From positions 124,001 to 188,000 of the forward strand of contig JAGPNK010000009.1 of assembly GCA_020746835.1 (NCBI GenBank): a DNA stretch of 64,000 nt. Direction: 5' to 3'. Of the stretch, positions 57,054-64,000 are shown piece by piece (position 1 is the stretch's first letter; each line of letters begins with the position of its first letter). The stretch is from Stachybotrys elegans. Its lineage: Eukaryota > Ascomycota > Sordariomycetes > Hypocreales > Stachybotryaceae. The notes beneath the pieces were generated by a model. The model was not told where the DNA came from, made no database searches, and saw only the letters and a list, made by a program, of their open reading frames with translations. The position numbers and the translations under genes are program-made.

Positions 57054-58221
57054 CTAGTTCCCTCCACGACCTCGCTGAAAGCCACGACCTCTCCTGTTAC
57101 CACCGGCCACCATCCTATCACTATAGAGGGGCCGGGTGTTGGAAGAGCTCACGACGTCCGTCTCCATTGCATCGGAGAAGCCCATGGATCCGTCGATGAC
57201 ATTGTCGCTTGTTGACTGCTTGTTGGGCCTGCTCGCCCCTCTGGGCCCGCTGGGTGCATTGGCGGGCGGGTTGCTCACGGTGCTGCCGTTGGCGGCATTT
57301 GATCCGCCAGCCTTGGCCCAGACTCTGATAATCCGCCCGTCAGCCTGGTTGAATGTTAGCACTTGATACAGTTACTGTCAGCGATCCAAGGGTGGTGTGC
57401 AAGCGTACCGTCTTGTTGTTGAATGTGTCAATTACCTGCTCGCCGCCCTCTCGCGAAGCAAACACCATCTCGACAAGCACAATGGGACTCGTCTTGACGA
57501 ACTTGACGCTTATCATCTCGCCACCAATGGGCGTCATTGCGCTCTCAATATCCGCGGCAGACGTCCCGGGAGCAAAGTTCTGCGCCATGACCCTGAATGG
57601 ACCGGCAAGTCCCTTGATCGTCATGCCGGCAGACGGCGCCTTCTTGACAATATTGACCTGGTTGCTGACCTGGGGATCCGTGTCCATCTTGTCGAGCGCC
57701 GCGGCGATTCTGCCCTTCCTCTGGTTCGCCTTCTTCGCCCCGGGAGCCGTTATGCGGGAGCTTAGCGAGCCGCCAGCCTCTCGGCCGTTGACCACCTCGT
57801 GGAGATCGTGCGTCCATTCGCCATTTACGTTTCCGGAGGGCAGGCTTGCTCGGGCCGCGCGCGGCTGCTAGACGTCGCGGTGTCAGCACGGGTGTAATTG
57901 AGAGCGTAGGAACTGCGGACGCGAATTGGACTGGACAAAGGGGGTGCTTATTCACCTTCTTGACGCCGACGCGGCTGGCTAAGGAGCCGCCGGGCGTGGG
58001 CTTGAGCTTCGTCGGCGCGCTCTGCCTTCGGTCCTTGGAGAAGATCTTGTCGGCGAGAGCCTCGTTCTTCTTCCTCTCACGGGCTGCGATGATGGTGGCT
58101 TGTCGTTAGCCAGGCTGGATTCAGGCATGAAGCTCTAAAGTTGTAAGCCCACAAGGGGGGCCGGGATCGTTGCTGTACCATCTTGAATGATCTTCTGGAA
58201 GTCCTTGGCTACTGGCGCCAT
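57054..58221 (-). CDS. Nuclear RRM-like protein, possibly Yra1/Mlo3-related
   Basis: Protein of 306 residues; exons 58179-58221, 57956-58083, 57409-57867 and 57054-57344. The N-terminus is charged (ARERKKNEALADKIFSKDRR) with SLASRVGVKK. An RRM-like fold covers about 125-215: FRVMAQNFAPGTSAADIESAM, then VEMVFASREGGEQVIDTFNNKT joined to ADGRIIRVWAKAG by the last splice, which removes a perfect branch-site intron (TGCTAAC). The C-terminus is disordered, ending with RGRGFQRGRGGN, an RGG-type RNA-binding tail. The layout resembles mRNA-export adaptors of the REF/Yra1 group, but the RNP motifs are weak, so I keep the call general. Confidence 0.8.
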
Positions 58222-58715
58222 GGCGGAGGAATGGCTTGGACAAGCTGCGAGTCGCGAAGTTTGGAGGAAGTCCAGGGGGGGATCGTTTCGGACGAGGACT
58301 TGGTAATGTGACTATGATGGCGAATTGGGCGTAAGAATGATAGAGCTTTGCCAGGTGGCTTGCGGTTGTGCGATAGGCGCAGGGTCTTCTGGCAATATTT
58401 TGGGTGAACCCTGACTGATGCTTTAAGTACTATTCATGGGGACTTTCTTGGACAGCTCTGGTGTTTTAGAGCCTTGAGTACCTTCCGGACTAATTTCCAC
58501 GTCGCGCGACACGCCGCCCACTTTAGGTACATCTTACCTCTTATTACCCATGTAGACGCGCCCCTTTGCCCCTTGCAGGCAGGTGCAGAAATATCCATGG
58601 TATGCGGCTGATAAGATAACGACCCGAGAAAGTTGATTCCATTTCTTTGCATGCAACCACCCCAAGTGTCGATGTTCACGATTTTCTCGGACTGCCCCGC
58701 AAGCTGTTGTCGACA
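58222..58715. promoter_or_regulatory. Divergent promoter region, RRM-like and PPR genes
   Basis: Shared upstream DNA of two divergent genes, containing CTTTAGGTACATC near 58521. No operator recognised. Confidence 0.5.
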
Positions 58716-60772
58716 ATGAGAGGGCATATGCTGTCGCACGCAGGTGCTGTGCGCAGAATAGCATATTCAAACCTCACCCACGCCAAGCTCCTGGCGACCG
58801 CTCGCCCACCTCTCTCCTTCACCCCATCTCTGCTGCAATCGAGGAGATGCTTTGCGACAAGCGCCACTGCGGTGCGCAGCGATGCGCCGACCCAGCTGGT
58901 GGTAAAAGACCCGGCAAAGGAGCGGCGGAAGATAGAGCGGACAGTTGAGAAGACCCTGACTTACCTGACGGACCCGTGGACTCTGGGGAAGCGTGTCGAG
59001 GATACGTTAAGGAGGGATCAATGGGACGAAGCGCTGCTTCTCACCCAGCGAGCCACCAAGAGCATGGACACGATCGTCGCATGGAACCACCTCATATCCT
59101 ACCAGATGGACCAAGGCAGACTGAAACGGGCAATCCAGTGCTATAACGAGGTGAGCTCCTTGCTGCGAAGATGCTGGTCTGGCATACTTACACGTTAATC
59201 TAGTTGAAAAAACGAGGCCAACTGCCAAACTCGCAAACGTATACCATCATTTTCAGCGGCTGCGCAAAAAACGCCCACTCTGAACAAGCTGTTGCGGTCG
59301 CTACGAAGCATTACAACATCCTTCTCAACGACAGCAGACTAACCCCCAACACGATCCACCTCAACGCCGTGCTCAACGTGTGCGCAAAGGCCGGAGACCT
59401 CGACTCCATGTTCCTCACAGTCAACAGCATAAACGACGCCACCCGATCCCCCACGTCATGGACCTACACCATCATCATCAACGCCCTACGGCACTACGCC
59501 TTGAAGGAGCTCAAGGATCTGCCCGCAGAACAGCACGCCGACAACATCGCCAAGGTCATTGGCCGCGCCAAGGGCATCTGGACTGAGGTTATCAACCGGT
59601 GGCGAGCAGGCAAGCTGGTTCTGGACGAAGAGCTCGTCTGCGCCATGGGACGCATCCTGCTCCTGGCGCCGGGCCGCGTGCAGAAGCAAGAGGTTCTTGA
59701 CCTGCTTCAGCAGGCCATGGATATCCCGAACCTGGCCAAGGGCCAAAGGATCAAACGGCGGAAAGACGACCAGGAACAGGAAAAGACGGCACCCAAAGTC
59801 CCTGCTTCTGCAGCTAGGCTCAACACAACCTACGTTACCCCAGGGAAAAACACACTGGCTCTCGTGTTGAAGGCCCTTGCCTCACTGAGGCTGACTACTC
59901 TGGGGCACGAGTACTGGAACTTGCTCGTGAAAGAGTACGACATTGTCCCCGACGATGACAACTGGCAACGGCTCTTTGCTATGCTCAGAATCGGAAAGGC
60001 CAGTACGGACATTGCGTCTCTCGTCGACGTTGTGCCCGACCATAGCATCTCCCCCGAACTGTACAGGTTCGCCATGGAAACCTGCATCCGCGACAACATC
60101 AACCCCAACGCCATCAAGAACTCCAACGTCATCGTCGACAGCATGATGAAGAGGCTGGAGATACCCGACTTAATGACACTCCGCCTCTACCTACGCGTCG
60201 CCATGTGCAGCCACTTCCATCTCCGCGCCGAGGCTAGGGACGGAAACGCTGATGCGGCCAAGCAAAAGTACGGACTTCAGATTGGCGCCGCCCTCGCCAA
60301 GCTATGGGACCCGTACAAGCAACTGCACTACAAGTACTTCAAGGCAACCGTCGCCTACAACGACAAGCAGCGCGGGATCCAGTACAACAACCAGCGGGAG
60401 GTCATCGCCCTCGCGCGGCTCATGTTCGGCGCCTTCAATAAGGTCCTCAATGAGAAGATGCTGCCAGAAAAGGACATGGCCTCGATGCGCCCCATCGGAG
60501 CCAAGATTAACCGCGAGATTGTGAAGTTCTTTGCCGAACGGGAGGAGAGGGAACCGGCCCTCAAAAAGTTGGGATCGAATTCCGACATCAAGGACGCGCA
60601 AAACATTGAGGCCAGGATTCGAGGCATTGACCCGACCATGCAGGATGCCGACGCCAGCATAGCGGGATACGAATCGACGTCTCGACCAAGTGCAGACTTT
60701 GTTTGGGATACGACGAAGCCCGTTGGACCGAGCACCTCAAGGAGATACCGGATCGAAAGGGAAGAGATCTAA
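58716..60772 (+). CDS. Mitochondrial pentatricopeptide-repeat protein
   Basis: Protein of 667 residues, exons 58716-59150 and 59204-60772. The N-terminus is rich in Arg, Ser and Ala with almost no acids for about 50 residues (LLQSRRCFATSATAVRS), a mitochondrial presequence. PPR-like helical pairs follow: TIVAWNHLISYQMDQGRLKR, QTYTIIFSGCAKNAHSEQAV, NTIHLNAVLNVCAKAGDLDS, SWTYTIIINALRHYALKELK. The C-terminal half is helical with no motif I know. PPR proteins bind organelle RNA; fungal ones act in splicing, stability or translation of individual mitochondrial transcripts. The target is unknown; Ccm1-type proteins are one candidate group. Confidence 0.85.
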
Positions 60773-61221
60773 AGTAGAACATGTAAGATATTGTCGCTAT
60801 GTATACTAGGTGATATGGGTCACGTATTCAAAAAAAAGGTGTAAACAGGTTTCAAGCGGCGCGTCATGAAAGGCGTATGTAAACATAGAGAACAAGAATA
60901 GCTGTATGGCATTGTACTACCAAGTCTGATTGTCGAGTGGTGATAATCAATTAAGCCAAGACAGGTCCCATCGCCAGTCTTGAAATTTTGTAGAGAACAC
61001 AAATGCCTAGTAATCCTGATGTCGCTCTGTCGCTCTAGCAGCACTGCTCCTGTCCTTGCTTTACTCGACAAGAAGAGATAGTTATCCGAGAGCAGTCATG
61101 TTCGTCCAATAACAAGACTTGCGAGAAAAAGACAGATGGCCACCACAGCAAAATACTTCTGGCAACTCAGTTGCATCTATACAAGCCTCCCACACATGGC
61201 TGCGTCTTCAGGACGGATCCG
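60773..61221. other. Convergent 3' intergenic region
   Basis: AT-rich gap between convergent stop codons with an A-run near 60831. No gene seen. Confidence 0.55.
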
Positions 61222-62231
61222 TCAGGCGGGAGAGACCTCCGACCCAGCTGCATCCTGGGGACGGAGTGGCTCTTCGGAGGCTTCGTTTGGCTCATTTACT
61301 GGTGTCTCCTTCGAGCTCTCGCATTGTGAGTCATCAGGCACACATGGTTCCTTCTTTTCCATGTACGAACCGCTTTTGGGTCTGTCTGGGAGTGTGCCAT
61401 CTGTGCTGACGTGCTTAGATGATGGCTTGACGTACCGCCCCAGAGAGGCAGCAGGGCAGTTGGAGGTGTCTCCAGAAAGGGGAAATGGCTCCTCACTTGA
61501 AGATGGTATCCGACTAAGTCCGTACTTGTCGTTGATATCATCCGCGGCTTGTTCCAGGGAGGCCCGGAAAGTGGACGACCTGGCCAGTGAATTTCCATGC
61601 ATGCCATTTAGGAGATCCAACTTGGGACATTCGGAACTTTGATGGCGTTCCTCTGCCGAGGTTACAGGGGGGTTGTTCATGTGAGTTTGAGTTGAGCTGT
61701 AATTGATAGGGAATCGGCCGTCCTTGTTGATCCCCCAGAACGGCAACTCCTCCGGCATTTCCTCGTCGCTGTCATCAGCAGTTGGTTTTCGTGAATGTTT
61801 CGAGATGGAATGCTGCCATAGCTCAGCAATGCTCCTTCGATGACCAACTGATAACCACGAGGGCGTCGTTAGTGACCACTTTACAAGCTGACAGAATGGT
61901 GCAACGAACCTGGACACGGCCTGGAATCGACTATCTTTAAGGGGCCCGCAGCACGGCGCAAGGACGACAGACTGGCCATACGTCGGATGGTACGAATTCT
62001 GTCGCGGAACGTAGCAGGTTGCTTATATACGCCAGGCTCAGGGGGTATGAGAGGAGTCTCCTCCTCCTTGAGCATCCTCTTGATTCGGCGGAGGATACGT
62101 TGCCATCTCGTCGGGGGCTGGTGTCGATGGAGGGTAACAGGCTTTCTGGAGCTTGTAGTCCCTCTGCTACCCGCTGTCTGTGAGCTGCCGGAGATGATGG
62201 TTGATACGTCACTCTCTGCGTCTGATGCCAT
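61222..62231 (-). CDS. Hypothetical protein, disordered and Ser-rich
   Basis: I do not recognise this gene. Model of 315 residues: exons 61910-62231 and 61222-61847, intron 62 bp with donor gttcgt, joining SRPCP to VGHRRSIAELW. The start has the context atcATGG; in-frame upstream sequence extends to 62324. Residues 1-105 are basic (RWQRILRRIKRMLKEEET, FRDRIRTIRRMASLSSLRR), with helices that could bind membranes or nucleic acid. The rest is acidic and Ser/Pro-rich, with the short block DEEMPEELPFWGINKDGRFP as the only patterned text. There is no signal peptide or membrane span. Coding status is supported by open frame, splice signals and a strong start, not by a known family. Confidence 0.68.
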
Positions 62232-63001
62232 GATGAAAATAGAGCCCAGGTTGATGGGGAGATTGATATGTAATGGGAGAGGTGATTTGTGCGTGTTGAA
62301 GGTGGCAGAACTACCTAAGTTCAAGGAAGTAGCAGCGGTGGCCGTCTTTCATACAAAGAGCCCGGGCTTATCCTCTGGAGCTTGCCGGTTTACCCTTCCC
62401 CGTCGCAGCCACGGCGAGGCCGTTTTGGGGGAATGGCTGCCTACGTATGATGCGGTGGTCAACGCCAACAACCCAAGAAGGAGCAAGTGGAAGGCATCGT
62501 TTGTACCAGAGGCGGATGCCACACTCTTCGTTTGCATCACAGGTATTGGCAGCTCGAAAGTTGGGCATTTTCACCGACATGATCACGGCTTCATACGTTG
62601 GGAATGAGCAGCTGGGAGCCCTCAAACATGTATGAAAGCCTACTTGTATATAATATGCTGGTAGCTTCCTAGCTGTGGACTTGCCTCTCCTCAGGTGAAG
62701 CAAGGAAGTTGAACTTAGGTACTAACGTAGTGCATGCATAACAATCCCCACTATTATTTGCCTGTCAACATGCATAAGCAATCCCCAGGGGTTACTTATA
62801 GTGGTGTGGCTCGCGACGCGGTAGCGCGAGACGCGCTTTGCGCGTCGTGGGCCAAACCACTTTAATGTTCCAAGGTCATTTCGCATATCTCTCCTGCTTC
62901 AGCCCACGCAAGCTTGCCTCGCCTTCACACCCCGCAAAACGACCTTTTCCTCGACAATCATCCTGCTGCATATTCATGACTCCTGAATAAGATAATTCGT
63001 C
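62232..63001 (+). promoter_or_regulatory. Divergent region containing the POL1 promoter
   Basis: Upstream DNA of POL1 and of the hypothetical gene. It contains the GC-rich fold-back element described separately, with three ACGCG cores, and TTAGGTACTAACG near 62715. No other gene is supported; an open frame on the left part overlaps the hypothetical gene antisense. Confidence 0.6.
62800..62861. repeat. GC-rich fold-back element with MBF-type ACGCG cores
   Basis: Outer arms 62800-62820 and 62841-62861 pair at 18 of 21 positions. Alternative perfect inner hairpins exist: 62823-62828 with 62832-62837, and GACGCGC/GCGCGTC at 62830-62836 with 62840-62846. Three ACGCG cores (62816-62820, 62831-62835, and reverse at 62841-62845) fall inside, 157-186 bp before the POL1 ATG. 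Confidence 0.8.
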
Positions 63002-64000
63002 ATGCCAAAGGTCGACCACCGGGCCAAGCTCGCTGAGCTTCGTGCCCTTCGAAAAGCCGGCAAAAAGGCTTTCGAGAACTACGAGGTTGCCGAAGTCGAT
63101 GACCTGTACGAGGAGGTCGACGAAGACGGCTACAAGAAGATTGTGCGCGATCGTCTTGACCAAGATGATTTCGTTGTCGACGACAATGGGGAAGGCTATG
63201 CCGACGATGGTCGGGAAGAATGGGACCGTGTTCAGCGATACGAATCGGACAGCGAAGACGATGCCCCTGCTCGAGGTCGGCCAAGCAAAGCATGTACGTC
63301 TGAGCCTCTATCTCACCTCCTTAGCCGAACCTACCCTAACCGTTCCGTAGCCAAGAAGGACCGTCAGGACGAACAAGCGAAAAGAGATGCCAACGATAGG
63401 AGTATCAGCGACTATTTCACCAAGGCCGCTGGCAAAACACAACCCAAGCCCAAGGTTCGCGTCCTAAGCCCAGCAAACCGGCCAAATGGTTTACTAATAC
63501 CATAGCTGCAGACTGTCAAAACAAAAGCCGACGATGATTTTCTTTCCGATCTGCTAGGAGAAGTCGATGCCAATATACCCGCACCAGCTGCCACTCGTTC
63601 ATCCAAGTATGAACGATCCACCGAGCGTCGCAAGGCAAGAGATCTATCTCCGGTTCCTGAGCCCGCATCGAAAAAGACAAAGACCTTTGACACCCGAATG
63701 TCTTCACCACCCGCACCTCTAGACTTCGACGACGACGATGCCTTTATGCCACAGACAGAGGATGTGCCGATTCGACTTAACCACGACGTGCCCATGAGTG
63801 ACCCTGCCCCCTCGTCTCCCACCGTGAAAGCCGTGGAGCGAAAGGCCCAAATTAAGCAGGAGCCAAAGGACGACGATGACGAGGACGACATTATGGAGGC
63901 CACGCGAATCGGTTCCGTCAACATTACCAGCGTCAACATGACAGCTTCACGTCCAGTCAAGAAGCTTTTGAAGACGGAGCCTCTTCCAGTTCCCCCAAGC
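63002..64000 (+). CDS. POL1: DNA polymerase alpha catalytic subunit, N-terminal part (runs off window)
   Basis: First 295 residues visible; exons 63002-63293, 63351-63454 and 63512 to the edge, still open. The N-terminus LAELRALRKAGKKAFENYEV, then DDLYEEVDEDGYKKIVRDRL and DDFVVDDNGEGYADDGREEW, is the conserved N-terminal domain of Pol alpha, the replicative polymerase that extends RNA primers from primase. The following segment DRSISDYFTKA resembles the short region by which Pol1 contacts the Ctf4 replisome hub, and FLSDLLGEVD is another conserved block. The remainder seen is acidic and disordered. The polymerase domain lies beyond the window, so no catalytic residues can be judged. Confidence 0.95.

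Noticed and set aside
62800..62861. rho-independent-like terminator or tRNA-like hairpin
   Set aside because: A bacterial-type terminator has no role here. The element lacks tRNA boxes and sits upstream of POL1, so a promoter or repeat element is more sensible.
1..64000. CRISPR array, rRNA operon or prokaryotic operon structure
   Set aside because: No spaced direct repeats or rRNA text were seen. Introns and gene content are fungal nuclear.
1..64000. tRNA genes
   Set aside because: I looked for paired A-box and B-box words (GGTTCGA-type) on both strands and found none with a plausible cloverleaf. A tRNAscan run would be decisive.

Overview
The window is nuclear DNA from a filamentous ascomycete, most likely a Sordariomycete and probably Hypocreales. 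The evidence is short GT-AG introns (about 50-115 bp) with CTAAC/CTGAC-like branch sites, CT-rich leaders, and fungal-specific families: a Zn2Cys6 regulator, a PTM1-type seven-membrane protein, Swd2, a Med2-like Mediator subunit, YAK1 and Ncs2/Ctu2. I cannot name the species. I saw no virus, CRISPR array, rRNA or convincing tRNA.

Layout. 1-14.5 kb: a Zn2Cys6 transcription factor, a U-box cyclophilin (PPIL2 type), a PTM1-like membrane protein, the complex I assembly methyltransferase NDUFAF7, a CDK11-like kinase and a small secreted/anchored protein. 16.4-29.1 kb: a two-RRM protein, the decapping enzyme Dcp2, a DUF4112 protein, ribonucleotide reductase small subunit, SRP9/21 and Swd2. 29.6-32.3 kb: a gene graveyard with fragments of a class II aldolase, a class III aminotransferase, a berberine-bridge-type FAD oxidase, a Baeyer-Villiger monooxygenase and a Zn-cluster regulator. 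32.9-37.2 kb: a mitochondrial carrier, Ncs2/Ctu2 and an APH-type kinase. 40.2-45.9 kb: a tandem-PH protein with a frameshift, a secreted GH5 glycosidase and a Med2-like subunit. 48-64 kb: Pub1/TIA1-like RNA-binding protein, YAK1 kinase, an RRM nuclear protein, a PPR protein, an unknown protein and the N-terminus of DNA polymerase alpha (runs off the right edge).

Most genes are housekeeping and largely alternate in strand, so promoters and 3' ends are shared between neighbours. Functional themes are mRNA fate (Dcp2, Pub1, YAK1, two RRM proteins), transcription (CDK11, Swd2, Med2), mitochondria (NDUFAF7, carrier, PPR) and S phase (RNR small subunit, POL1). The two S-phase genes both carry MBF-type ACGCG sites upstream, at POL1 within a GC-rich fold-back element.

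I found no clearly new multi-gene system. The best leads are the graveyard, the single-base frameshift between the two PH domains, the fold-back MBF element before POL1, and a family of TAGGTACCTA-like words recurring in the long intergenic regions. Gene models were built by hand from splice signals and remembered family motifs; no database search was possible.
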